From positions 163,880 through 227,879 of the forward strand of contig NW_017802791.1 in NCBI RefSeq assembly GCF_001625305.1: a stretch of DNA of 64,000 bases, written 5' to 3'. Every line of letters starts with the position of its first letter. Position 1 is the stretch's first letter. Shown here in pieces: positions 1-21,100 of the stretch. The notes beneath the pieces were generated by a model that made no database searches, was not told where the DNA came from, and was given only the letters and a program-made list of their open reading frames with translations. This DNA is from Branchiostoma belcheri (taxonomy: Eukaryota > Chordata > Leptocardii > Amphioxiformes > Branchiostomatidae). A program made the translations under genes and the position numbers.

Positions 1-75
1 ATGGTATTACACCAAGCCGATAGCGCGTGGCATCAAGACTATCAACATCCAATCGTGATTCTTTTGTTGATGCAG

Positions 76-10612
<10,537 letters not shown>

Positions 10613-11852
10613 AACCGGGGAAGAGCCGCTCAGGCCCAAGGGTCCATAGAATGAACCCCAAACGCCTCGCCCTTATGTGTGCATTTCTATGAACAAAGAA
10701 AAAGAGTTTATTTATGCATATACTGGAGTCTTTTACTTGGCAGGGGATTTCGTAAAACACCGCACTGAGGAAGGTAAGTTCATACTAAAGACCACATAAC
10801 AAAGGGCGAGGCACAGCACTCAACCCCCTGAATAACAAACCTTCTCTTCAATACAAACAAAATGCTGAAGACAAACCGTTCATCGTTATTAGAAGTCAAC
10901 TGCCAACTGGTATAACAGTTGTGACTTATCCATTCATAACATCATTTCACCATTCTAACCCGATTGGTCCATCTCTCTAACATCACATTCATGGCATGGT
11001 GAATCCATCGCATCACATCCATCGCATGGTTCAGACTCTGTGTGTGCGTTGATCGTATTTGGGTGCCTTTGGCGTCTTGTTGAAGATTTTGACTCGTGGA
11101 TGTACCTTATAACAACCAACCTGTATTTCTAAAATTCGAAAAATTTGTGAATGTGATTTTGATCATGAAGTACACGTCAATTTGGTTGACTTTGGAGAAA
11201 AAACGAAAACGACAAATAGCAGAAGAAAACCTAAGAAAAGTATTCGTGTTGAAAAAAATCTTATAATAACTGCAGTTTATTACATAACCTCTGTCTAAGA
11301 CTCATATTTAGTAGTAGGTCATTGTGGCACTTGGTAAGTGCGGATACAAAGAAATTGGTGGCGCTGGATTTTAATTCGTAAGAATGAAAATAGAGACTAA
11401 TTGTCGGCTACGAAAACTAGCGAGGGCCTCAGAAGCGGTGAAGTTCGCACCTGGCTTACTTCAGGACAGAATGGATGGAGTACTCAAGTTAGATAGCTCC
11501 ACGGCCACGTCGGCCATTTTGGTTTTCTTCAGTAGTTCATTTGGAACGAGGTGCGCAAGCGCGAAACGAAAAGCATGCCGGGAATGATGTGCCATAGGAA
11601 AGGACATGAGCCCACCAGCAATAATGATTTGTCATGTTATCGCTACGTCATTTTGTCACACTTCATGTTACCATTAGTACATTTAATCCTTACTATACGG
11701 ACATGGAACTTAAGGTGTTCACCAGGTCATACTTGGTGTATGCATTTGTATTCCATTTTAAAACATAAATACTGACTCACTTCATCGTTCGCTAGTACAT
11801 GAGACGATTAACAAACATACAGTCAAATTGCAACATCGTTGTGTATGGTGCT

Positions 11853-11867
11853 CGTTGCTTAGCAACG
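11853..11867. promoter_or_regulatory. Perfect X-box-like palindrome (RFX site)
   Basis: CGTTGCTTAGCAACG is a perfect inverted repeat of the RFX half-site GTTGC around a short centre. Chance occurrence is possible; no gene start was recognised beside it. Confidence 0.4.
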
Positions 11868-12574
11868 ACAGCAGTCTGTTCTACCGCCATCGACCAATGG
11901 TGTACTCGATGGATATCTCACGACAAAAAAGGAACTAACACAAAATTATTTTCAATGTATAGAGATCCACTAAAACATGTTTTGTTCTTTCACGAGAACA
12001 ATTAGATCAAGAATCTCTTTTAGAGTTGTAAAAATACATTGGATAAAACTATTGTTTCGGGGAACAGAGCACAATGACATGTTTGCATGGACTGATGTTA
12101 CACGAAGATACTGTACAAAGATAACTATTTTTGTGTATAATATAAATGTCACATGGAAAGAATTGTCAAAATGATGTAATATGTTTTTCCTGTTTTTTGA
12201 AATGAATACTTGGCACTGCCATCAGCAGTTATGTGATATGTGGAGAGATTTCTCCCTTAGAGGGATATATAGAAACATTTAGAAGCGTACAGTATATTTG
12301 GTTGGACTACTTGGATATGTGGCAATGATGTAAATGGTTGTTATAAGTACTGTTGCCCGGATCTTGTTCTTATACTGGATTTGCACTACGTAGCGTGCAT
12401 TATGGGTAAAGTGGTGCATTATGGGAATGTGGTGCGTGTTTCTTTATAGACGTTATAAATGTGATTTTAAAAAGGAGACATCCTGAATACAAACATGATA
12501 TAAAGGAACACTTGGTGAGATGAAACCGGAATGATATTGTACTAGTCTAGAATTCTCACTGTAAAAATCAAGCC

Positions 12575-12580
12575 AATAAA
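12575..12580 (+). terminator. Polyadenylation signal AATAAA (VMAT candidate)
   Basis: Canonical hexamer about 1.97 kb after the VMAT stop codon. Use is inferred. Confidence 0.45.
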
Positions 12581-12708
12581 AAACGTTCTGTCTGAGAATC
12601 ATGCTTCTGTGTGACACATGTGACAATTTGCTTTGTATTATACTTTTAACTTGTGAGGATTTTTATTTAGAAACTGATTTACAAATCAAGAATGATATGC
12701 CAGTAACG

Positions 12709-12881
12709 CATGCCCGTAGCCAGGAGGGTTGTTTGGGGGGGGGGGGGTCGGGGACGGAATCCCCCCCAGAAGGCTCAAAGGTCCACCTTTTTGTGTACTT
12801 TTTTATCTATAGATCCAAGATTTTCTTTATAAAAGATCGACTGATAACTTCGTCATTCAATAAAAAGTTATCTCCGATTTT
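12709..12881. mobile_element. Second CATGCCCGTAGCC element, cut by the assembly gap
   Basis: The sequence from CATGCCCGTAGCCAGGAGGG to the gap matches the left half of the element at 5179-5545, including 'aaggctcaaaggtccac' and 'ttatctccgattt'. Its right end is not visible after the gap. Confidence 0.75.
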
Positions 12882-13161
12882 NNNNNNNNNNNNNNNNNNN
12901 NNNNNNNNNNNNNNNNNNNNNNNNNNNNNNNNNNNNNNNNNNNNNNNNNNNNNNNNNNNNNNNNNNNNNNNNNNNNNNNNNNNNNNNNNNNNNNNNNNNN
13001 NNNNNNNNNNNNNNNNNNNNNNNNNNNNNNNNNNNNNNNNNNNNNNNNNNNNNNNNNNNNNNNNNNNNNNNNNNNNNNNNNNNNNNNNNNNNNNNNNNNN
13101 NNNNNNNNNNNNNNNNNNNNNNNNNNNNNNNNNNNNNNNNNNNNNNNNNNNNNNNNNNNNN
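12882..13161. other. Assembly gap (280 N)
   Basis: Run of N. It falls inside a repeat, which probably caused the break in assembly. Confidence 1.
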
Positions 13162-13569
13162 AGGCTAGTACAATATTTAGATTTTTCACGGCTCACGACT
13201 GTCGTTAATTTGACGTAAAACATTCAGTTTTCATGTAATATAAAACGGTTGTCGCAGATTATTGCTAGCGGTGGGTTCTACCTCAGTCTTGCTGAAGATT
13301 CTACTATACTTTAAAATAAATAATTCGACTAACGTTAATGTCTAAAACCTCTGTCACTCATTCAAAATCTTACCCGGACCACTAACCAACCAAAGTTACA
13401 GGTATGTGTTGGGTGTGCACACTATCAGCATACTTGCTGCCTAGTGCACACTTTGTATTGTCATGTCGCAATTTTGAATAAATAAATAAATAAATAAGTT
13501 CGGGAGCAGTCTGTAGCGGGCCAGATTTAGGCAACGCTGAACTTTCAACCGTGACTTAGCTAATTGAAA

Positions 13570-13850
13570 TTGAGTGACATTGCCGACTGCCAACCATGCC
13601 CCGCACACTGCTGACCTACCCCCAATCAGTCTACAACCATGGCCCAACTTCGCGTCACTCCTTAGTGGTTTTAACGTTTTGAAACATTTGGCTGCGCTAG
13701 CCAATCTCGCAGAACACCAGCCGACCACAGCCGACCTTTCCCGGCCAACTCCCAACCGTGGTTCAACGAGGGGAGGGGGGTCGGCAGTATGCGTGAGGCC
13801 ATACTCGTCAGACGGTCTATGTGTGACCACAGGCGCTAGGCCACCGAGTT
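13570..13850. repeat. Dispersed 'AACCATGG' repeat, copy 2
   Basis: Contains 'gcacactgctgacctaccccc', 'acaaccatggcc' and 'ccgaccacagccgacc', in the opposite sense to the copy at 190. The surrounding 13162-14230 shows no gene. Confidence 0.45.
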
Positions 13851-14233
13851 TTTGTTGAAATCTACATTGTTTTGTAAGCCTTTAAAATCGTTTTGCGTAT
13901 GTTAGAACATATACTGTCTACTTACTCTGTCCGTTGCCATTACAATACACCGTGAACAAGGTTCATTGAAAGATTTCCGAGAATCATCCTTTACTAGTAC
14001 ATGTACATGCATTGAAAGATTAAGAATGCATTTGCTGTTCTAGGACAGGCTGCAAGGGGGCGTACTTGAGTTATGCTGACCCTCTAATATACGGAAACAC
14101 AGGCACATCCAGTACAATACCTCTATTTAGAGGAGGTAATAACGCAAACTTCATTGAAAGTCAAAACGGGAACCAAACGCGGGGCACAAGGTTAGTGACT
14201 CATCGACAGGCGTAATTATAAACAATCACTGAG

Positions 14234-14580
14234 TAAAGAGATTCTTTTTACACAACCAAGTCTTTTATTCAGCCGACGTTTCGGTGACCGTCTGTCATCT
14301 TCTTTAGGACAATTCTGATTGGTTCACATCGCACTGCAGCACAGGTGTCGCTGCTACAGATGTAATAGTCCCGCATTGTTGATACATTTCCCCGTAATCC
14401 TATCACGCATTTGTGTAGCTATGTAAAATATTGTACATTTGGGAATGCATCTATAGCAGCGACACCTGTGCTGCAATGCAATGTGAACCAGTCAGAATTG
14501 CCCTGAGGAAGGTGACAGACGGTCACCGATACGTCGGCTGAATAAAAGACTTGGTTGTGTAAAAAGAATCTCTTTATTTA
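14234..14580. mobile_element. Large inverted-repeat element with hammerhead-like strands
   Basis: Left arm (about 14234-14355) and right arm (about 14455-14580) are long near-perfect inverse copies, beginning TAAAGAGATTCTTTTTACAC. Each arm carries, outward, CUGAGGA (or CTAAAGA) then a GC stem around AGAC, then GAAAC/GATAC-GTC. These are the conserved strands of a hammerhead ribozyme, known from the termini of Penelope-like retroelements. No ORF is present, so this would be a fossil terminal repeat pair. The family assignment is an inference. Confidence 0.55.
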
Positions 14581-15350
14581 GTGTCTTACCAACCTGATTA
14601 AATCTTTCACGGATATAGACAATCACGTTTTGACATCACAACTGACAAACACGTTAGTTTCATTGTGAACATTGCAGGAGTCATGGTGCTATTTTTATAT
14701 TATGTAAATTTCGGTTAGGATGTTGATAACACAAAAATGTAGTGAAAGTACAGAATGATTGTGTAAAAGATTCCATTTGAGGTAATAGCAACTTGGCACT
14801 AGAATAATTAGGGAAGCGAAACGATACTTTATTTTAGGAGAGAATACCGGTTAAACACTGATTACTCAACAGTTATAAGTGATATGAACACGGTCAAAGT
14901 AACGTTTACTATAATAAGCAACAAAAGTATGGATTTTCACAGTATTTTGGTGTGATTTTTTTACAAGTTTCTGATTTTTCTTACGGATCTTTCTACGCAT
15001 CTCTCCATTCATACCCACTAACACATTGTTGGGTGTATCTTTTTAAAGATAACTGAAAAAAAATCATTAAAAGAATAAGTAGGAACTGTTGTATTCAGAG
15101 GGAGCAGAGCAAATTTGTGTGCTTGTACCTTTATCAACTCAGTGAACTGAACATTTTGGACTTTTGTCTTCATTATAGTTTTATAAAGATTCTATGGAGG
15201 CAATTTTGATATCCGTAACCCAATACAGTTCTGTTTCTGAAACCTCCCTGATTTTGGGAAGTCCGTCGCTTATTCATTCGTTCCAAATAACACATTGGAA
15301 GTTTCACTACAATTTTTCAGTCTCACAACTATTTTTTATTTTATTTTTAA

Positions 15351-15702
15351 AGGCACTCAGTGATTTCAGGGCCGCTAGTGTTTTAACTTTCATTTTGTAA
15401 TTTATTCTAATTTAATGTAATTATTTAATATTTTATTTTATTTTTATATGAAATATTATAGTAAGCTGAATCGAACCGATACCATATCATACTGATGTTG
15501 CTTCGTATCTTAAAATGGTTATGGCTATTTATTGGTGGTACTCAAAAATAAAGGACTCCTCATGTAGCCTGATTTTGGGCTTTTCAAACCCTTCAAGTAT
15601 GAAATGCTGACGAAAATATGCTAAGATGGCAGTAAATTTCAATATCAGACATATTTCCTAATCCAGAAATAAATTTCCAGCCAAAAAATTGCACTGTATG
15701 CT
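15351..15702. mobile_element. TTAA-target MITE, copy 1
   Basis: A 352-bp element between two TTAA copies (15347-15350 and 15703-15706). Its ends, AGGCACTCAGTG and inverse CACTGTATGCT, match a related element at 41444-41788. They share internal phrases such as 'aataaaggactc' and 'agtatgaaatgctgac'. TTAA duplication suggests a piggyBac-type source. Confidence 0.75.
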
Positions 15703-16459
15703 TTAAAAACACAAAGGTTGTGCACTTTCATTTTCATTTTCTTTAAAAGTCCCGCCCACGGTGTCAAGTGGATGGTAGCTGACTGACATCACTTCCGGCG
15801 CACCCAAACGACTTCCGGTCCCAGGGGGAATACGTAATGTCAACATAACAGAAGAAGGGGAATCCCCTCGTACTTAAACGCCTACTTTGCCTAAAGCGAT
15901 ATCGATTACAATTTGTAGTGGGTATGGATTTTTACTTCTATTCAGTCACTTAACGTTTAAAATATAATTCAAAGGCAGACTACGTGAATTCCATGTAAAT
16001 TCTATGTAAATTCAAAAACTTAAGGTAAACGAAGGTTTTGTACCAAAGTCTACTATGTAAATTCAAAAATTTTGGGTAATCTCAGAGAACAATATATTGG
16101 TCTGCATTGAATTTTGTTTCCTCGACTTTCGTCCAGACCATACTGTTTTTACTTATTAAAAATGAAGTATTCTAAGAATATTAACACTACATAATATACA
16201 AACACCATTATTGTTATTAGCAACTACGTAGTTAACATAAACTCGTAATTGATAGAAAGTTTTCCAATTAAACCTATGTTTAATTTTTTTCTCGAGTATA
16301 ACTCATCTAATTACTATAATGATCGTTTTACTTTCCGACGTGGTGACAGGAAATAAGCGTTTCTTCCGGGCGATTTCCAGTTTTCTCATGTTACCTCCCT
16401 ATTTACCTGTACAGCTATTTTTAGTACTTTACGCCTGATGTAACCATAACTGGTAATGA

Positions 16460-16872
16460 GGCCACAGCAAGTAATTTTTATGGATGACATCCGCGCGCGC
16501 AATAATTTTCGCCTGATTTTGGAAAAAAAACCCAAGAAATTTTGTTGCCCTCTGACCGTGGTCAACATGCCCAAAATGGGCAAAGATGTCTGTCGCCATG
16601 CCAGAAGGTGGATGGCTGATAACTATGAAGAGAGGAAACAAGAAAAGGCTCAGATTTAATGTTTTGTTTCTTACTTTGATGCAGTGATATGTGATGCTGG
16701 CTGTGTATATGTGATGTTTCTACTGAATCAAAACCATTTGTACAATGATTGAGTCAAATTTTTAAAATGTAAGAACCTTGTTTTTTATGGCCCACCTTGT
16801 TTTTTTTCGCCCGCTCGCATCAGATTTGGAGTCTGCAGAGGATGTCATCCATAACATTTACCTGCTGTGGCA
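16460..16872 (+). mobile_element. Harbinger-like MITE, subfamily A (GGCCACAGCAAGTAA ends)
   Basis: About 413 bp. The ends are GGCCACAGCAAGTAA and inverse TTACCTGCTGTGGC, flanked by TGA on both sides. Both inner ends carry ATGGATGACATCC-type blocks, the left one followed by GCGCGCGC. Related full copies lie at 18834, 43386 (reverse), 57560 and 60115. The 3-bp target and GGCC ends suggest PIF/Harbinger. No transposase. Confidence 0.85.
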
Positions 16873-16885
16873 TGAGGAACGATAA

Positions 16886-17308
16886 GGACACACCGTCTTA
16901 ATTTCATGGATGACATCCACGCGCGCATTGATTTTCGCCTGTTCTCAAAAAAAAAAAAAAGATCACGTACACCGGTGTTCTGGCCTGGCTCAAGGCCTGG
17001 GTTGTCCATGGTATACCGGTAGTTAGTGACAATACGGGGCCTGGCACTCAGGCTACCGAAGCTCCACGACTCAAGAACTCAGCACATATACGTACAGTGC
17101 GGATTCATAAATTCAACAAAAAGCCAGCATATGTGCCGGCTTGTCGTATACGTCGCTAAGTACTGCCGCAAATTCACAATACAGGCTTTCGGTATTCCTG
17201 TGGTTTAGTAGCATTTTTATTTTTGGCCGGATTTTTTTTTATTCGCCCGCGCGCACTAGTTTGGGGGTCTTTAGAGGATGTCATCCATAAAATTAAGTCG
17301 GTGTGGCC
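16886..17308 (+). mobile_element. Harbinger-like MITE, subfamily B (GG-CACACCG ends)
   Basis: A 423-bp element flanked by TAA (16883-16885 and 17309-17311). The ends are GGACACACCGTCTTAAT and inverse TTAAGTCGGTGTGGCC. It shares the GGATGACATCC core with subfamily A but has a different interior, matching 25007-25430 and 49723-50903. Confidence 0.85.
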
Positions 17309-17730
17309 TAAATGGTAGCAACAATCTCAAGCTATAATGGCCGTTTTAACTCTCTGGTGTGAGTGTAGGGAGATAATATTTGCCTTCCTGTCTTCTGATA
17401 AGGGAGTACAAAGTCCTATACTCGTATATTGTACACATTATTGTAACGAGCGTTGTACACCCCGTAATATTATAAGACACATAGAAACTTGTGAGAGTGT
17501 ACTCTCCAAAAAGGACTTTCAATGTAATAGGATACCATATTGTTAAAATTCCAGGGATAGTTGTTGCATACCTCATACTATAAGAACGACTCCACAGTAG
17601 CTATGAACACGGGATGTGAAAATTTTGGGAAAACCCCTAAAGACATTTTTTTTTTAATCTCTAGAGTTTCACTCTATCAAGTCAAGTCATCAATCGACAC
17701 TGAGTTGCTATCCTTTTGTTAAGCATCCAC

Positions 17731-17897
17731 ATAAATACCGCGATTTTGAAAATCAAGTCAGACAACGATCGGCAACAAGCGAGAAAACAGCGAAGAAGAC
17801 AGGAGAGAAGGCCGGCAACTTTACCACTACTTTACCGCTGACGACTTTACTCCGATACGGCATTCAGGCACTACGATCCAAACGTTCAAACAAGCAA
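17731..17897 (+). promoter_or_regulatory. Core promoter and non-coding first exon of cytokine-like gene 1
   Basis: A TATA-like ATAAATA starts at 17731. About 30 bp on comes 'aaatcaagtcagacaac', which parallels 'atgatcaaggtccaacaaac' at the same place in copies 2 and 3. The 5' UTR exon ends at 17897 with donor GTAAGA, and the next acceptor is at 18112. The start point is inferred. Confidence 0.55.
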
Positions 17898-18121
17898 GTA
17901 AGAGCTTTTTCAAATTGTTTAAAGTTTGCTTTATACTCATCGATTTTTTTTGGATCGAAATGTTTGAAATATTCTATAAATTCATTGCGCTTAAAACATA
18001 TCTTGTGTATATCTTAAAAGTATATAGAGATATAGATGTAACGTACTTTGAAACGATTTCACACTACTTTTTTCAACATATATCTTATTTTTTGTCTGTA
18101 TTGTTTTAACAGTAGGACAAC

Positions 18122-21100
18122 ATGATGAAAATGCTGGGATTCGCCGTAGTACTACTCCTGGGGCTACACGGGTGCACCTCAGGGCCCGTCCCGACAACCG
18201 TAGCCCCGCAGCAGACCCCTTTCGAGGCGCTCATGGACGCCAGAAACGTCGCCGCTAGACTGTACCAGAAGGCATCGGACGCCTACGAAACCTTTGTAAG
18301 AGCCTTTAATTCTTTCTACCATTTTGTTGTATCTATTAAGCCCTTTTAAACGCAATTAGAACTTTCCTTCGACCAACAAACGACCAAGGTTGGCTGAAGG
18401 TCGGGGACAGTCTGACCATGCTTACCTTTCTATTTGAATCGAATCGAATTTGTGTTAAAGTGGAGTCAAATTTGACCCCCGAACACGCCGCGAACACTAC
18501 TGACCAGCCAACCCCATGTTCGGCTATGTCTGACAGGGGTTTCAAATGTCATCATTTGTTACAGTTACAAAAAGAGAGATTTGTCGCTTTCTCTGACTTG
18601 ACTACTATTAATGTTTAACCTCAATGTTTCAAAGACGATTCTACTGTAAGTTATAACTGTCAAAATTTGTCAGCTAGCGATACCTTGTTCCTCCTCAGCT
18701 CTGCTTCCTCTTATGCGACACTTCAAGTCACCTGCTCATTTGTCAGTGAAACCTGCATCATTATGTCTAATTTTATTTTTAGAACGTGACTTACAGCTTA
18801 AAAACGCCTTCTTTGTAAACGTAATTTAGCTTAGGCCACAGCAAGTAATTTTATGGATGACATCAGCGCGCGCATTAATTTTTGCCTGGTTTTGTAAAAT
18901 AAATTGCTGCCTTCTGACGGTGGTCACCATGCCGAAAATGGGCCAAGATGCCTGTCGCCATGCCAGAAGGTGAATGGCGGATAACTATGAAGACAGGAGA
19001 CAAGAAAAGGCTTTGTTTCTTACTTTGATGCTGTGATATGTGATGCTGGCTGTATATATGTGATGTTCCCACTGAATAAAAACCATCTGTACAATGATTG
19101 AGTCAAAATTGTAGAATATAGGAACCTTGTTATTTTCGCCCGCTCGCATCAGATTTGGAATCTGCGGAGAATGTCATCCGTAGGATTTACTTGCTGTGGC
19201 CTTAGCCTATGTGTCAGTTACTTAACTTTGTTGACAGGCTATGACGTGATTTTGACGATACCACGGCGGGCATACATGCCAACCGAACCGTGTGGGGATT
19301 TGATTACACAGCGATGACGCAGGGCAACCACCGAGCCTTTTGTTATTCAAATGAGCTATGCGCACCTCAAGGACAAAAAACCTACCTTGCTTTCACTTAC
19401 GAAGTGTACTAACTCTTTGTCCGTATACTACACTTGTTCTAGATACAGGAGGAATTCAGTGGTGACTCTGGCTACTGTGTGGCAGATATAACCTGGGACG
19501 AGCTGTTCAGTGTTCGAATCCCGACGCTAGAGTGGAGAAACTTGGGGGTAAGTACTACACTTAGCAAATGTAAATTCACTTCCGGGTTGGGGCATAGGTG
19601 TGTGAGTGGGTGCTATTTTTATCAACTGTACTGATTATACAAACGGATACGATTTCAGGGCACCGATTCTCCCATATATGGTAGTGCTGGGGTGTCGGTA
19701 TTCTAGGATGTGTTCGAATGCCTTCCCGTAATTTACGTAATTCCGAGTAGGTTCTCAGAACATCGGACGAACTAGTCTGTACTTCATGAATTTTAAATAT
19801 TGTGATATTTGCGAAGTCACCGGAAAAGACAGTAGGTGGCTTTAGGCGGTAGTGCTGGGGTGTCGGTATTCTAGGAGATGTTCGAATGCCTTCCCGACAT
19901 TAACGTAATTCCGAGTAGGTTCTCAGAACATCGGACAAACTAGTCTGTACTTCATGAATTTTAAATATTGTGATATTTGCGAAGTCACCGGAAAAGACAG
20001 TAGGTGGCTTTAGGCGGTAGTGCTGGGGTGTCTGTATTCTAGGATATGTTCGAATGCCTTCCCGACATTTACGTATTCCTAGTAGGTTCCCAGAACATCG
20101 GACAAACTAGTCTATACTTCATGAATTTTAAATATTGTAATTTTTGCGAAGTCACCGGAAAAGACAGTAGGTGGCTTTAGGCGGCTCTTGAGTTCCAGAC
20201 GATTTTCCAAGTGCTTTTTGTTAGTTCCGAAAGCTTTTAGTGAGATTTTGGGGAAATCCAATAGTTTCTTAAAGGAGTACTAACCTCCAGAAAGGGGTGC
20301 TATATTTCGACAGGCATTTATTTTTGGAAGTGAAAAATGCATATTATTTTACAGTATATAATTAAATGCCCATTTTGCGAGCAAGCCTTAAAACGCATCG
20401 AATCCAGGACAAACTCTCCAAATACCCTCAAAACTATCCCAGAATACACCACGCTACCCCATTAGTGCCTATGTTTTAAACAAAAAGTTACGTTACAGAC
20501 CTCATTTCGGGGGCGATAAGAAAAATTCGTACCGTTTTGTGTTCTTTGGTATCTTACCAACCATTGCCCTTCTTGGTGTCCTTATCGCCCCTCATTTATG
20601 CCGCAAATATTGATGATGAAAAAAACGGCGTAATCTAGTTATCTTTTTCATAAGTGGCGTAATCTAATTATCTGTTCAAGTTATACTTACATGCAAATGA
20701 GTTGAGAAACTCAAAACACACAGGATGAAACTGGCGCCCACTGTATTCGACATCATGATATTATAATATCCAAGCCACAGGTCAAGCAAAGTAAAGCAAG
20801 TAATTTCTCAATAATCAGCTTGTTAGTGTGCTTGTCTCCTACCATTTTCGCCAAAAAATGTTTATGTTGACCTGAAGTGTATGAGTATTGCGTAAGCCAG
20901 AGTTCCCGGATGTATCAATTGTGGTTCAGCATGGGGGAAAATGATATTAATATCACTTTACAAACATGCGCCGCGCAACTTGTACAAGCGAAATTATGTA
21001 AAAAGTCGGCTAGTTATGTATTCATTGCAGCATGGTGTATCGGAAAATAGCACTTCGTTCTGGAGGTTAGTACTCCTTTAAAACGGGTATACATCGCGTT

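Larger units (their letters stand above)
10613..12600 (+). other. Probable 3' UTR of VMAT
   Basis: Continuous sequence after the VMAT stop codon with no further recognisable exon. The first convincing polyadenylation signal is AATAAA at 12575-12580. The stretch contains no repeat I recognise, but does contain a perfect RFX-type X-box palindrome at 11853-11867. The 3' end is inferred, not shown. Confidence 0.5.
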
